From the NCBI RefSeq assembly GCF_010728725.1, contig NZ_AP022606.1:4402001-4466000 (forward strand): a stretch of DNA of 64,000 nucleotides, read 5' to 3'. The notes beneath the pieces were generated by a model. That model had not been told where the DNA came from. It did not search any database and worked only from the letters and a program-made list of their open reading frames with translations. The position numbers were made by a program, and so were the translations under genes. Shown in pieces: positions 38,589 through 48,961 of this stretch. This stretch comes from Mycobacterium branderi. GTDB lineage: Bacteria > Actinomycetota > Actinomycetes > Mycobacteriales > Mycobacteriaceae. The first letter of the stretch is position 1. Each line of letters opens with the position of its first letter.

Positions 38589-40094
38589 TCACTTGATCGG
38601 GCCGCGGCGCGGGAACGCCGGTTGCGGGGGTTGAGCCCACTCGGCGCCGGTGGCCTCGAACAGCCGGCCGATCTCGGCGACGTGCATGTCGGCGAGGTCC
38701 CAGACATCGGGCACGAGTTCGCGGTCGGCGATGAAACCGAAGTCCAGCCGGTCCAGGTAGCTCACCACGGTGATGTTGAGGCCCTGCCCGTCGGTGACGA
38801 TAGACACCGGGAACTGGTGACACAGCTTCGCCCTGGCGAAATACAACGGCTGGCGCGGACCGGGCACGTTGGAGATCACCACGTTGAACGGCAGTGTTAC
38901 CCGGTCGGCCAACCGCAGCCGCGACGCCAGCCGCACGGCGGCGGTGGCCAGCACCGGCGTCGAATGCTGGGTGAGGTCGACCAGTTCGGCAGCGGGCACC
39001 AGGTCGTGCAGCCGCTTGGCCCGCTGCATCGCCGCACGGCAACGGGCGACCCGTTCGACGGGGTCGTCGCAGTCGGTGGGCAGTTCGGCGACGATGGCCG
39101 ACACCCGGTTGGTCCATGGGTCCGCTTCGTCGCCGGTGCGGATCGACACCGGGACCATGGCCCGCAGCGGGCGGTCCGGCAGCGCGTCGTGGGCCAGCAG
39201 GTATTGCCGCAGCCCGCCGGCGCAAATCGCCATCACGACGTCGTTGACGGTGCCGCCGGTGGCGTGCTTGAGCCGCTTGACGTTCTCCAAAGAGGTTGTC
39301 CGCATGGCGAATCGGCGGTGCCCACTGATCGTCTTGTTCCACGGTGTGGGCGGCGCGGTGGTTTTGGGCAGCGAGATGTTCGGCCGGTTGCTCCCGCCGA
39401 ACTGAGCGACCCACTTGACGGCCGCTCCGGCCCGGCCCGCGGCACTGCTCACGCCGTGGATTCCGGCGGCGTCGGCGAGCTGGCGCACGATCCGGGCCTG
39501 TACCCGCATCGCCTTGAATGGATTGGCGGTCAGGTGGATCAGTGTGCGGCGCAACAGTTCGGCGGTGCTGGGCAGCTGCTCGGGTTCCCACGACGGACCC
39601 TCCCCCGGCGCGGGAGCGCTGGGCTCGGTGTCGGTGACGATCTGCAACATCAGTTGCCCGGAGGCGCCGTCGATGGTGGCGTGGTGATATTTGGTCAGCA
39701 GCGCCCAGCGCCCATCCTGCAGCCCGTCGATGACGTAGACCTCCCACAGCGGCCGGGTGCGGTCCATCGGTCGCCCGACGATCCGGCACACCTGATCGGC
39801 CAGCTGGTCGACGAGACCCGGTCGGGCCAAGTGCGTTTCGCGGACATGGAACGCGAGATCGAAATTGGGGTCGGCCACCCAATAGGGATGGTCGAGCCCG
39901 AACGGCACCCCGACCAGGCGCCGCCGCAGTGGCTCGAGCTGGCCGACCAGCGAGGCGTACTTGGCGTACACCGCGGCGTATGGGTCGTAGTCGGGCGTGG
40001 GCCGCTCGAAGATCATCAGGCCCGTGACGTGGCCGAAGGTCGTCGGCGTCTCCATATACAGGAACGCGGCGTCCAGGCCGGTGAGTTGCTTCAC
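38589..40094 (-). CDS. Wax ester synthase / diacylglycerol acyltransferase (WS/DGAT)
   Basis: 501 residues. The acyltransferase active site is HHATIDG (HHxxxDG) near residue 140, and the second family motif is NVVISNVPGPRQPLYF near residue 405. Uses acyl-CoA to make triacylglycerol or wax ester for storage lipid. N-terminal LTGLDAAFLYMETPTTFGHVTG is typical of the mycobacterial Tgs group; Rv1425 is the likely counterpart. It follows the acyl-CoA ligase at 40108 by 13 bases, which could supply its acyl-CoA. Confidence 0.93.
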   Translation of the reverse strand: MKQLTGLDAAFLYMETPTTFGHVTGLMIFERPTPDYDPYAAVYAKYASLVGQLEPLRRRLVGVPFGLDHPYWVADPNFDLAFHVRETHLARPGLVDQLADQVCRIVGRPMDRTRPLWEVYVIDGLQDGRWALLTKYHHATIDGASGQLMLQIVTDTEPSAPAPGEGPSWEPEQLPSTAELLRRTLIHLTANPFKAMRVQARIVRQLADAAGIHGVSSAAGRAGAAVKWVAQFGGSNRPNISLPKTTAPPTPWNKTISGHRRFAMRTTSLENVKRLKHATGGTVNDVVMAICAGGLRQYLLAHDALPDRPLRAMVPVSIRTGDEADPWTNRVSAIVAELPTDCDDPVERVARCRAAMQRAKRLHDLVPAAELVDLTQHSTPVLATAAVRLASRLRLADRVTLPFNVVISNVPGPRQPLYFARAKLCHQFPVSIVTDGQGLNITVVSYLDRLDFGFIADRELVPDVWDLADMHVAEIGRLFEATGAEWAQPPQPAFPRRGPIK

Positions 40095-40107
40095 GACGTT
40101 CTCTTTT

Positions 40108-41634
40108 CTACTCGGGCGCGTCGAATGAAAACTGCTCGCGCAGCTGGCGTTTCAGTGCTTTACCCGTCGGGGTGCGCGGGATGACGTCGGTGAACACCGC
40201 ACGCTTGGGCAGCTTGAAGCGGGCGAGCTTGCCGCTGCAGTGCGCCAGCACCGCGGCCTCGTCAAGGTTGGGGTCGGCGAGTACGACTACCGCGAGTGGC
40301 GATTCGCCCCACTTGGCGGACGGCATCCCGATCACCGCAGCGTCGGCGATGCCGGGGTGGGACAGCAGGACGTCTTCGATCTCCGCCGGGTAGACGTTCT
40401 CTCCGCCGGAAATGATCATGTCTTTCAGCCGGTCCTGAATGTAGATGAAACCGTCGGCGTCGCGAACGGCGACATCGCCGGTATGCAACCAGCCATCGGT
40501 GATCGTCTCAGAGGTCGCATCCGGCCGGTTCCAGTAGCCCGCCATGATGTGTCGGCCACGCACCAACACCTCACCGGAAGCCTCGGGTCCGACGTCGGCA
40601 CCTTGGTCGTCGACGACGCGAACATCGGTGTGAAAGAACGCCTTTCCCGTCGAGCCGATGTGCGACATCGCATCGTCGGGACTGATCACACAGGCCGGGC
40701 CGCACGTCTCGGTGAGTCCGTAGACCTGATGGACCTCGTAGCCGAGGTTGGCGTAGGACTCGATCAACGACACCGGCACCGGGCTGGCGCCACTCATGAT
40801 CCAGCGAAGCGTCAGCGACTCACGCAGCCCCGGCCGATACGTCGGCAGCATGAAGTTCAGCATGGCGGGGACGGCCAGCGTGATCGTGACTTTCTCGTCG
40901 CGGAAGACGTCCCAGATCCGCTGGGCGTCGAAGTGGCGCAACATCACGATTGTTGCGCCCCGGTAGATGCAGCTCACCATCGGATTGAGCGCACCGACGT
41001 GAAACAGTGGAAGCGAGATCAGGTAGCGGTCGCGGAACCGGATGTCGACACTGGCCAGCACGGTGAGCACTGACCATTCCACGCTGTCGTGCGTGTGCAC
41101 CGCGCCCTTGGGTAGTCCGGTGGTGCCCGAGGTGTACATGATGAACAGCGGGTCGTCACCGTCGCCGTCGACGACCACTGGGTCGTGCGGTGCCTGTTCC
41201 ACCAAGGCTTCGAAATCCGCCGCCCAGCCGGGACCGTCGACCCCGACGCGCAACCAGTGCCGCACCGGTGTGCCGTGCTCGCGCAGGTCGGCGACGACGG
41301 CGTCGTACTCGGCGTCGAACACCAAAACCGTTGCACCGGAATCACGCAGCATGAATGCGAGCTCATTGGCTACCAGCCGCCAGTTCAACGGAACGACCGC
41401 CAGCCCGGATCGGGCGGCGCCGTAAAAGGTTTCGACGAAGTGGTGCCCGTTGGGCAGCAGCACGGCGACCCGGTCACCCTTGGCGAGCCCCAGCCTCGTC
41501 AGCGCGTGGGAGGTTCGGTCAGCGCGCTCGTTGAGTTCGGCGAAGCTGAACCGCAGGCCGGCGGCCTCGTCTACGAGCGCCTCCAGGCCCGGATTCAACT
41601 CGGCCCGCTTGCTCAGATGCGCTCCGACGTTCAT
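40108..41634 (-). CDS. Acyl-CoA ligase (FadD-like, ANL superfamily)
   Basis: 508 residues from ATG 41634, seven bases after GAAAGG. AMP-binding motif MYTSGTTGLPKGA, A5 QVYGLTETCG, WLHTGDVAVRD and the C-terminal IPRTPTGKALKRQL with the catalytic Lys. Activates fatty or aromatic acids. Likely cotranscribed with the WS/DGAT gene. The divergent TetR gene and the inverted repeat at 41721, which overlaps its AT-rich promoter, suggest TetR control. Confidence 0.9.
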   Translation of the reverse strand: MNVGAHLSKRAELNPGLEALVDEAAGLRFSFAELNERADRTSHALTRLGLAKGDRVAVLLPNGHHFVETFYGAARSGLAVVPLNWRLVANELAFMLRDSGATVLVFDAEYDAVVADLREHGTPVRHWLRVGVDGPGWAADFEALVEQAPHDPVVVDGDGDDPLFIMYTSGTTGLPKGAVHTHDSVEWSVLTVLASVDIRFRDRYLISLPLFHVGALNPMVSCIYRGATIVMLRHFDAQRIWDVFRDEKVTITLAVPAMLNFMLPTYRPGLRESLTLRWIMSGASPVPVSLIESYANLGYEVHQVYGLTETCGPACVISPDDAMSHIGSTGKAFFHTDVRVVDDQGADVGPEASGEVLVRGRHIMAGYWNRPDATSETITDGWLHTGDVAVRDADGFIYIQDRLKDMIISGGENVYPAEIEDVLLSHPGIADAAVIGMPSAKWGESPLAVVVLADPNLDEAAVLAHCSGKLARFKLPKRAVFTDVIPRTPTGKALKRQLREQFSFDAPE

Positions 41635-41720
41635 GACGGCCTTTCGGGTTGCGGGTAGAGCGGTCGCAGCTGTGGCGGCGACCGGAATGGCGTCCGCCGA
41701 CCGGGCTGGGCGGACAGGTT

Positions 41721-41742
41721 GCAGCATATCTATATATGTTGC
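41721..41742. promoter_or_regulatory. TetR-type operator between fadD and tetR
   Basis: Inverted repeat GCAGCATAT-CTAT-ATATGTTGC, arms matching at eight of nine positions, inside an AT-rich 201-base divergent region. It overlaps TATATAGAT, the best -10 candidate of the minus-strand fadD. On the plus strand GATAAA near 41786 is a -10 candidate for tetR. Confidence 0.6.
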
Positions 41743-41835
41743 ATGACCGCAATAGTTTTAGTTCTGTTTCTTTTGATGCGACTTTGATAAAGTGTTGCGA
41801 TCGCGAGACAGTATCCGGCCGCCGGGAGGTGCGAC

Positions 41836-42426
41836 ATCACCGAAACGCAGTTGTCCCGCCTGTTGGCGGCAGACCGTCGGCCGGACGCGTTGACCGCATT
41901 CCGCATCGCCCGCCGGTGGTTCATGACAGGCCGTCGGATCGAGATGCGGGAATTGGCCGCGGAGCTCGGCGTGAACCGCGCCACCCTGTTCCGCTGGGTC
42001 GGTAGCCGAGACGATCTGCTCGCCGAGATCCTCTGGTCGCTCGCCGAGCCGACGCTGGCGATGGCGGTCGACGGCGCACCGGGCCGCGGCGCTCAGCGCG
42101 TCGTGGCCATCATGGATCGATTCGCCACCATCCTCGACGAGGCCGACTACTTCCGGGAGTTTCTCCGCCGTGAGCCCGAGCGCGCGCTGAGAATCCTCAC
42201 CACGCGGGCCAGCGCGGTGCAGCAGCGGTTGGTCACCGCGGTGGAATCCCTTCTGCGCGAAGAGATCACGCACGGGCAGTTGAAGCCGCCATTACCACCG
42301 CACGACCTCGCATACCTCATCGTGAGGATCGTCGAATCCTTCCTCTATGCCGACATCATCACCGGCGGACAACCCGAAATCGGCAAGGCGCAACAGGCGA
42401 TCGCCGCCTTGCTCGGCCGCGACTAA
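41836..42426 (+). CDS. TetR family regulator, QsdR-like
   Basis: 196 residues if it starts at ATC 41836, or 191 from the first conventional codon, TTG 41851. N-terminal helix-turn-helix MRELAAELGVNRATLFRWVGSRDDLLAEIL in two adjoining parts, and a C-terminal ligand domain like QsdR-type TetR proteins. The ATC is proposed because GGGAGG at 41824-41829 sits six bases in front of it and ATC ACC GAA ACG CAG would give a normal M-T-E-T-Q start; the TTG has no ribosome-binding site at the right distance. Divergent from fadD and probably its regulator. Confidence 0.85.
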   Translation: MTETQLSRLLAADRRPDALTAFRIARRWFMTGRRIEMRELAAELGVNRATLFRWVGSRDDLLAEILWSLAEPTLAMAVDGAPGRGAQRVVAIMDRFATILDEADYFREFLRREPERALRILTTRASAVQQRLVTAVESLLREEITHGQLKPPLPPHDLAYLIVRIVESFLYADIITGGQPEIGKAQQAIAALLGRD

Positions 42427-42430
42427 TTGA

Positions 42431-42541
42431 CGGACACGACCCGGCCGAAAAGCTTCTGTCAGTCCACACGAACCCGAAGAACTACCGCCGGACTGGCAGC
42501 CGCTCCCACAAAAACCACTGCCCGAGGACCCACCCTTCTGA
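42431..42541 (+). pseudogene. Possible 3' remnant of an HNH endonuclease-type gene
   Basis: A 37-codon open run without a start, ending PPDWQPLP...LPEDPPF and TGA. Pro/Asp-rich tails of this kind end many mycobacterial HNH/DUF222 (13E12-type) proteins. Nothing else of such a gene is left. The gap between tetR and the secreted protein gene holds nothing else that I recognise. Confidence 0.25.
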
Positions 42542-42548
42542 GGGGCGG

Positions 42549-42914
42549 CTATAAGCCGGGCAGGCAGGTGACGAACGGGATGAGCCCGGGACACTGCTCG
42601 AATACGTTGGGTGGATTCGCTGGCGGCGGAGGCGGCGGGATGGGAGTTGGAAACAGGTTGGGCCCCTCCCAATAGTGGGCTGGAGCCTTGGTCCGCACGT
42701 CGTAGTCGAAGTAGTAGGTGTGGCAGACATTCATATCCCACACGAGATCTGCATCCGAGCGCGGCGGATCGTTCGGCATGTCTTGTCCGGGGCACCACTG
42801 GAATGGGCCGTACGTATAGGCATGGGCGGTACCAGCTCCCAGCCCCAAACCGGCCAGGCCGAAACCGCTGGACAACAACATCGTCGTTGCTATCGCTGCG
42901 GCGCGTCGTCGCAT
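42549..42914 (-). CDS. Small secreted protein, Cys- and Pro-containing
   Basis: 121 residues. Signal peptide MRRRAAAIATTMLLSSGFGL followed by LGAGTAHA, with cleavage likely after AHA at about residue 32. The mature part has four Cys (WCPGQDM, NVCHTYYFD, FEQCPGL, VTCLPGL) and a PPPPPPANPPN stretch, the pattern of small exported mycobacterial proteins of unknown function. A TACCCT hexamer seven bases before ATG 42914 suggests a leaderless mRNA. Confidence 0.75.
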   Translation of the reverse strand: MRRRAAAIATTMLLSSGFGLAGLGLGAGTAHAYTYGPFQWCPGQDMPNDPPRSDADLVWDMNVCHTYYFDYDVRTKAPAHYWEGPNLFPTPIPPPPPPANPPNVFEQCPGLIPFVTCLPGL

Positions 42915-42921
42915 AGACCGC

Positions 42922-42927
42922 AGGGTA
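42922..42927 (-). promoter_or_regulatory. -10 hexamer of the secreted protein gene (leaderless)
   Basis: TACCCT on the minus strand, seven bases before ATG 42914. Confidence 0.5.
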
Positions 42928-42945
42928 TTCCCGGCTGAGCGGGAA
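42928..42945 (-). terminator. Hairpin after whiA
   Basis: TTCCCG, six-base loop, CGGGAA: a perfect stem 20 bases downstream of the whiA stop and just before the next promoter. No U-tract. Likely end of the uvrC-rapZ-yvcK-whiA transcript. Confidence 0.45.
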
Positions 42946-42964
42946 GGCTGCGGAATCGCAAACC

Positions 42965-43942
42965 CTACGCGTCTTCGAGCAGATCCGGGGTCACCGCCGA
43001 TTCGGTGTCGGGGATGCCTTCCTGTTTGGCCTTGCGATCGGCCATCGACAGGAGCCGCCGAATACGGCCTGCCACAGCATCTTTCGTCATCGGCGGATCA
43101 GCCAGCCTGCCCAGTTCCTCCAACGACGCCTGCCGGTGCTCGACGCGCAGCTTGCCGGCCGCGGCCAGATGGTCGGGCACGGCATCGCCGAGGATTTCCA
43201 GCGCACGCTCCACCCGGGCGGCCGCCGCCACCGCGGCGCGCGCCGAGCGCCGCAGGTTGGCGTCGTCGAAGTTGGCCAGCCGGTTAGCCGTCGCCCGCAC
43301 CTCGCGGCGCATGCGGCGCTCCTCCCAGATCAGCCGGGTGTCCTGGGCGCCCATCCGGGTCAGCAGCGCGCCGATGGCCTCGCCGTCGCGCACCACGACG
43401 CGGTCGGCACCGCGCACCTCACGCGCCTTGGCGCTGATCCCGAGCCGGCGCGCCGCGCCCACCAGCGCCAAGGCCGCCTCCGGGCCCGGGCAGCTGACCT
43501 CCAGGGACGACGAGCGCCCCGGCTCGGTCAGCGATCCGTGCGCCAGGAACGCGCCCCGCCAGGCGGCCTCGGCGTCGGCGACGCTGCCGCCGACGACCTG
43601 CGCCGGCAGCCCCCGCACCGGGCGGCCCCGCAGATCCAGCAAGCCGGTCTGACGGGCCAGCGCCTCGCCGTCGTTGGCGACTCGCAACACATACCGGGTC
43701 TGCTTGCGAATTCCGCTGGCGGACAAGACATGTACGACGGCGTTGTAACCGTACAGGTCGAAGATGTCCTTGCGCAGCCGTCGCGCGATGCTGCCCAGGT
43801 CCACCTCGGCTTCGACAACCACCCGGCCGCCGACGATGTGCAGCCCGCCAGCGAACCGCAGCAACGAGGTGACCTCGGCACGCCGCGCGCTCACCGAGTT
43901 CACCACCAGGCGGCTCAACTCGTCTTTGACTTCGGCCGTCAT
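42965..43942 (-). CDS. whiA: Sporulation-type regulator WhiA
   Basis: 325 residues. N-terminal LAGLIDADG-like domain without endonuclease activity and a C-terminal helix-turn-helix ([25 protein letters not shown] in two parts). DNA-binding regulator of cell division in actinobacteria. ATG 43942 overlaps the yvcK stop as ATGA and gives the standard N-terminus; a GTG two codons earlier is better placed to GAGGTG and cannot be excluded. Counterpart of Rv1423. In a conserved cluster with yvcK, rapZ and uvrC. Confidence 0.95.
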   Translation of the reverse strand: MTAEVKDELSRLVVNSVSARRAEVTSLLRFAGGLHIVGGRVVVEAEVDLGSIARRLRKDIFDLYGYNAVVHVLSASGIRKQTRYVLRVANDGEALARQTGLLDLRGRPVRGLPAQVVGGSVADAEAAWRGAFLAHGSLTEPGRSSSLEVSCPGPEAALALVGAARRLGISAKAREVRGADRVVVRDGEAIGALLTRMGAQDTRLIWEERRMRREVRATANRLANFDDANLRRSARAAVAAAARVERALEILGDAVPDHLAAAGKLRVEHRQASLEELGRLADPPMTKDAVAGRIRRLLSMADRKAKQEGIPDTESAVTPDLLEDA

Positions 43943-44994
43943 TGCCACGCGTCGTCACCTCTCGGTCCGTCTGCGCCGGGTTGCTGACGTTCACCTTCAA
44001 TCGGCATCGGGGCTGTCACCGGGGACGCTGCCTGACCAGTGTCGCGCACACCCACCCCGTCCAGCGCCGCGGCCAGCTTGCCCGGGTCATGTAAAGGTGT
44101 ACCAGGCCGCGACACGTCGGCGAACCGAACCTCGGCGTCCAGCAGCTTCGCGGTGCGCCTCAGCTGGTCGCGCTCGCGCTCACTGGGCACCCGCTCGGCG
44201 TCGATGATGACGTCGTGCACGGTGAAATCCGGTGCGTGCTGCGCGAGCACGTGCAGGTGACGTTCCACCGAGAACCCGGCCGTCTCCCCCGGCTCGGCGA
44301 CCAGGTTGAGCACCAGCGCACGCCGGGCCGTGGTCGCCCGCAGCGCGGCGGCCAACCCCGGTACCAGCACATGCGGAATCACACTGGTGAACCAGGATCC
44401 GGGCCCCAACACCACCAGGTCGGCGGCCATGATCGCGTCGACGGCCTGCCGGGTGGCCGGCGGGTTGGCGGGCAGCAGCCGCACCCGGCGCACCTTGCCC
44501 GGCGTGGTCGCGATCGCCACTTGACCGCGGATGAGCCGGAACATCCGCGGGTCGACCTCCAGTCCGGAGACGTCGGCCTCGATCTGCAGCGCGATCGGGC
44601 ACATCGGCAGCACCCGGCCTTTGACGCCGAGGATGCGGCCCAGCTCGTCGAGCGCGGCGACCGGGTCGGCCAGCATCTCGGACAGGCCGGCCAGCAGCAG
44701 GTTGCCGATCGGGTGCCCGGCCAGCGCCCCGCTGCCGCCGAACCGGTGCTGCAGGACGGTCGCCCACAGCCGCCCGTGCGGACTGTCGGAAGCCAACGCC
44801 GCCAACGCCATTCGCAGATCACCGGGCGGGACGACGTCGAGTTCGCTGCGCAGCCGGCCCGAGGAGCCGCCGTCGTCGGCGACGGTGACGACGGCGGTGA
44901 CGTGCGGGGTCAGCCGCCGGGCTGCCGACAGCGTCGCGTACAGGCCGTGTCCACCGCCCAGAGCGACGATGCTGGGGCTTGTTCCGGGGGTCAT
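43939..44994 (-). CDS. yvcK: YvcK/CofD-like gluconeogenesis and cell-shape factor (CuvA)
   Basis: 351 residues. N-terminal [21 protein letters not shown] nucleotide-binding motif, then [17 protein letters not shown] and [20 protein letters not shown] CofD-superfamily protein binding UDP-sugars, involved in carbon-source use and cell shape in mycobacteria (CuvA). Starts at ATG 44994 just after dispersed repeat copy B, whose GATGAGGAGGAG supplies the ribosome-binding site. Counterpart of Rv1422. Confidence 0.94.
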   Translation of the reverse strand: MTPGTSPSIVALGGGHGLYATLSAARRLTPHVTAVVTVADDGGSSGRLRSELDVVPPGDLRMALAALASDSPHGRLWATVLQHRFGGSGALAGHPIGNLLLAGLSEMLADPVAALDELGRILGVKGRVLPMCPIALQIEADVSGLEVDPRMFRLIRGQVAIATTPGKVRRVRLLPANPPATRQAVDAIMAADLVVLGPGSWFTSVIPHVLVPGLAAALRATTARRALVLNLVAEPGETAGFSVERHLHVLAQHAPDFTVHDVIIDAERVPSERERDQLRRTAKLLDAEVRFADVSRPGTPLHDPGKLAAALDGVGVRDTGQAASPVTAPMPIEGERQQPGADGPRGDDAWQ

Positions 44995-45040
44995 GCGACG
45001 CTCCTCCTCATCGCTTCGCTCTGCATCGTCGCCGTCGCGG
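44995..45040 (-). repeat. Dispersed intergenic repeat, copy B
   Basis: On the minus strand GCGACGATGCAG...AGCGATGAGGAGGAGCG leads into the yvcK ATG. It is the shortest copy and contains a strong Shine-Dalgarno AGGAGGAG. Copies A and C share its core. Confidence 0.7.
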
Positions 45041-45042
45041 AC

Positions 45043-45951
45043 TCATTCGCGGCCCAGATCCCGGTGCAGCACCCGCACCGACAGTTGCTTATCGGGCTCC
45101 AGCAAGCGCGCCAGCGCTTCGGCGATGGCCACACTGCGATGCTTGCCGCCGGTGCAACCGATGGCGACGGTCATATAGCGCTTCCCCTCCCTGCGATAGC
45201 CGTCGACAACCAGGGACAGCAATCGATGGTAGGTGTCGAGGAACTCTGCCGCGCCGCTCTGGCCGAGCACGTAGTCACGAACCAGCGGATGTTGGCCGGT
45301 ATGCGGCCGCAGTTCGTCGACCCAGTGCGGGTTGGGCAGGAATCGCACGTCCATCACCATGTCGGCGTCCATCGGCAGGCCGTATTTGTAGCCGAACGAT
45401 TCGACGGTGACGCTGGTATGCGCGACGGTCTCGCCGCCGAAGGCGCGTTCGATGCTCTCCCGCAGGCCCCGCACCGACAGCGTGGACGTGTCGATGATCA
45501 GGTCCGCCGTGGCGCGGACCGGCGCCAGCATCTCCCGTTCCGCGGCGATACCTTCGGCCAGTGTCTGCTCGCCCTGCAGCGGGTGGCTGCGGCGATTCTG
45601 CTCGTAGCGGCGCACCAGCATGTCGTCGGAGGCCTCCATGAACAGCACCCGGGGGGTGATGTTGCGAGTGGCCAAGTCGTTGCGGACCCAGTCCAAATCA
45701 CCGGTGAACCCGCGCGAGCGCACGTCCATCACCACCGCCAGCTGGGTGATTCGCGAGCCCGCCGCCAGACCGAAGTCCACCATCCGGCTGATCAGCTGCG
45801 GCGGCAGGTTGTCGGCGACATACCAGCCGAGGTCCTCGAGCACCTTGGCCGCGGTACCGCGCCCAGCCCCGGACAACCCCGTCACCAGCACCACGTCTAT
45901 GCCGGATTCGGTTGAGCTCGAAGAGTTTTCGGCTTGGCTGCGGCTGGTCAT
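45043..45951 (-). CDS. rapZ: RNase adapter protein RapZ (nucleotide-binding)
   Basis: 302 residues. P-loop [20 protein letters not shown], Walker B-like [10 protein letters not shown], and C-terminal [15 protein letters not shown]. In enteric bacteria RapZ binds GlmZ RNA and UDP-GlcNAc; the actinobacterial role is unproven. The P-loop has GAGRGT where the classical one has GxGKS/T, so the usual Lys is Arg here. The ATG overlaps the uvrC stop. Counterpart of Rv1421. Confidence 0.94.
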   Translation of the reverse strand: MTSRSQAENSSSSTESGIDVVLVTGLSGAGRGTAAKVLEDLGWYVADNLPPQLISRMVDFGLAAGSRITQLAVVMDVRSRGFTGDLDWVRNDLATRNITPRVLFMEASDDMLVRRYEQNRRSHPLQGEQTLAEGIAAEREMLAPVRATADLIIDTSTLSVRGLRESIERAFGGETVAHTSVTVESFGYKYGLPMDADMVMDVRFLPNPHWVDELRPHTGQHPLVRDYVLGQSGAAEFLDTYHRLLSLVVDGYRREGKRYMTVAIGCTGGKHRSVAIAEALARLLEPDKQLSVRVLHRDLGRE

Positions 45952-47858
45952 CGTAGGGCCTCGAGTACCGCCGTCGCCGTCGCCACGCCGATGCCGGGCA
46001 CAGCGGTGATCTCCTCGACCGTGGCCTCCCGCAGCCGCGCCACCGACCCGAAATGAGTGACCAGCGCCTTGCGCCGGTGCTCACCGAGCCCCGGCACCGC
46101 GTCCAGCGCGGAAGCCGTCATCCGTTTGGACCGCTTGCTGCGGTGATAGCTGATGGCGAACCGGTGCGCCTCGTCCCGGATGCGCTGCAGCAGATAGAGG
46201 CCTTCGCTGTTGCGGGGCAGGATGATCGGGTCCGGCTCACTGGGCACCCACACCTCCTCCAGCCGCTTGGCCAGCCCGATCACCGCGACATCGGTGATGC
46301 CGAGCTCGTCGAGCACTTTACTGGCCGCGTTGACCTGCGGCGCACCGCCGTCGACGACGTACAGATTCGGCGGGTAGGCGAACTTACGTGACTTCCCTTC
46401 CGGCGCAAGGGTATTCGACTCCTGAAGGTGGCGGGCGAAGCGGCGACGCGTCACCTCGGCGATCGAGGCGACGTCGTCGGAGCGGCCCTGCCCTGCGGCT
46501 TCCCGGATCGCGAAATGACGATAGTCCGACTTGCGCGGCAGGCCGTCTTCGAATACCACCAGCGAACCCACCACGTCGGTGCCCTGCACGTGGCTGATGT
46601 CGACGCATTCTATGCGAAGCGGCGCCTCGGCCAAGCCGAGCGATTCCTGAATGTTCTGCAGCGCAGCAGATCTGGCGGTGAAGTCGCCCGCCCGCTTCAA
46701 TTTATGTTGCTGCAGCGCTTCTTTGGCGTTGCGCTGCACAGTCTCGGCCAGCGCGCGCTTGTCGCCGCGCCGCGGGACCCGCAGCGCCACCCGCGAACCG
46801 CGCAACTCAGACAGCCAGCTGGCCAGCTCGTCGGAGTTCGGCGGCAGGCACGGCACCAGCACCTCTCGCGGCACCGGGTTGGTGGATTCGTCGGCAGCGC
46901 CGTCGAGTTCGGCCTGCTCCGCGTAGAACTGGGTCAGGAACTGCTCGACCAGCCGCGCCTCGCCGGAATCGCCGGGGTCACCGGGCTTTTCGACGATCCA
47001 GCCGCGCTGGCCGCGAACACGCCCGCCACGGACGTGGAACACCTGCACCGCCGCCTCCAGCTCGTCGTCGGCGAATGCCACCACGTCGGCGTCGGTGCCG
47101 TCGCCCAGCACAACGGCCTGCTTCTCCAGGGCGCGCTTCAACGCCGACAAGTCGTCGCGCAGCCGGGCGGCGCGTTCGAAGTCCAGATGCTCGGCGGCGG
47201 TGTTCATCTGCTGTTCCAGGCTGCGCGCGTACCGGTCGGTCTTGCCGGACAGGAAATCGCAGAAGTCCAGCACGATCTGGCGGTGCTGCTCGGCGCTGAC
47301 CCGCCCGATGCACGGCGCCGAGCACTTGTCGATGTAGCCGAGCAGGCATGGCCGGTCGATTTGCTTGTGCCGCTTGAACACTCCGGCCGAGCAGGTGCGT
47401 GCCGGGAACACCCGGGTGAGCAGGTCCAGAGTTTCCCGGATGGCCCAGGCATGCGAATAGGGCCCGAAATAACGCACGCCCTTGCGCCGCGGGCCGCGAT
47501 AGACCATCAGCCGCGGGAATTCCTCGTTGAGGGTGACGGCCAGCACCGGATAGGACTTGTCGTCGCGGTAGCGGACGTTGAACCGCGGGTCGAACTCCTT
47601 GATCCAGTTGTATTCCAGCTGCAGCGCCTCGACTTCGGTGTTGACCACCGTCCACTCGACTTTCGCGGCGGTGGTCACCATCTGGCGGGTGCGCGGGTGC
47701 AGGCTGGCGACGTCGGCGAAGTATGACGTCAGCCGGCTGCGCAGGCTCTTGGCTTTGCCGACGTAGATGACGCGGCCGTGCTGGTCCCGGAATCGGTAGA
47801 CGCCCGGTTCGACCGGGATGGACCCGGGCGCGGGCCGATACGTGGCGGGGTCAGGCAC
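45948..47858 (-). CDS. uvrC: Excinuclease ABC subunit C
   Basis: 636 residues. N-terminal GIY-YIG nuclease ([21 protein letters not shown]), a CxxxxxCxxxC-like CSAPCIG region, the UVR helix near residues 205-240, the RNase H-like C-domain ([31 protein letters not shown]) and tandem helix-hairpin-helix at the end ([27 protein letters not shown]). Makes the two incisions in nucleotide excision repair. GTG 47858 is chosen over a longer frame since it gives the known N-terminus ([19 protein letters not shown]) and a TAGCCT hexamer is seven bases upstream. Counterpart of Rv1420. Confidence 0.96.
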   Translation of the reverse strand: MPDPATYRPAPGSIPVEPGVYRFRDQHGRVIYVGKAKSLRSRLTSYFADVASLHPRTRQMVTTAAKVEWTVVNTEVEALQLEYNWIKEFDPRFNVRYRDDKSYPVLAVTLNEEFPRLMVYRGPRRKGVRYFGPYSHAWAIRETLDLLTRVFPARTCSAGVFKRHKQIDRPCLLGYIDKCSAPCIGRVSAEQHRQIVLDFCDFLSGKTDRYARSLEQQMNTAAEHLDFERAARLRDDLSALKRALEKQAVVLGDGTDADVVAFADDELEAAVQVFHVRGGRVRGQRGWIVEKPGDPGDSGEARLVEQFLTQFYAEQAELDGAADESTNPVPREVLVPCLPPNSDELASWLSELRGSRVALRVPRRGDKRALAETVQRNAKEALQQHKLKRAGDFTARSAALQNIQESLGLAEAPLRIECVDISHVQGTDVVGSLVVFEDGLPRKSDYRHFAIREAAGQGRSDDVASIAEVTRRRFARHLQESNTLAPEGKSRKFAYPPNLYVVDGGAPQVNAASKVLDELGITDVAVIGLAKRLEEVWVPSEPDPIILPRNSEGLYLLQRIRDEAHRFAISYHRSKRSKRMTASALDAVPGLGEHRRKALVTHFGSVARLREATVEEITAVPGIGVATATAVLEALR

Positions 47859-47865
47859 GGTTTCT

Positions 47866-47871
47866 AGGCTA
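47866..47871 (-). promoter_or_regulatory. -10 hexamer of uvrC (leaderless)
   Basis: TAGCCT on the minus strand, seven bases before GTG 47858. Confidence 0.5.
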
Positions 47872-47927
47872 GTCTGCCGCCGCGACAAGACGCAGAATCG
47901 CATTGGCGCGGCGCCGCGGATGCGACT

Positions 47928-48945
<1,018 letters not shown>

Positions 48946-48961
48946 AGAGCCCCGCCGCGGC

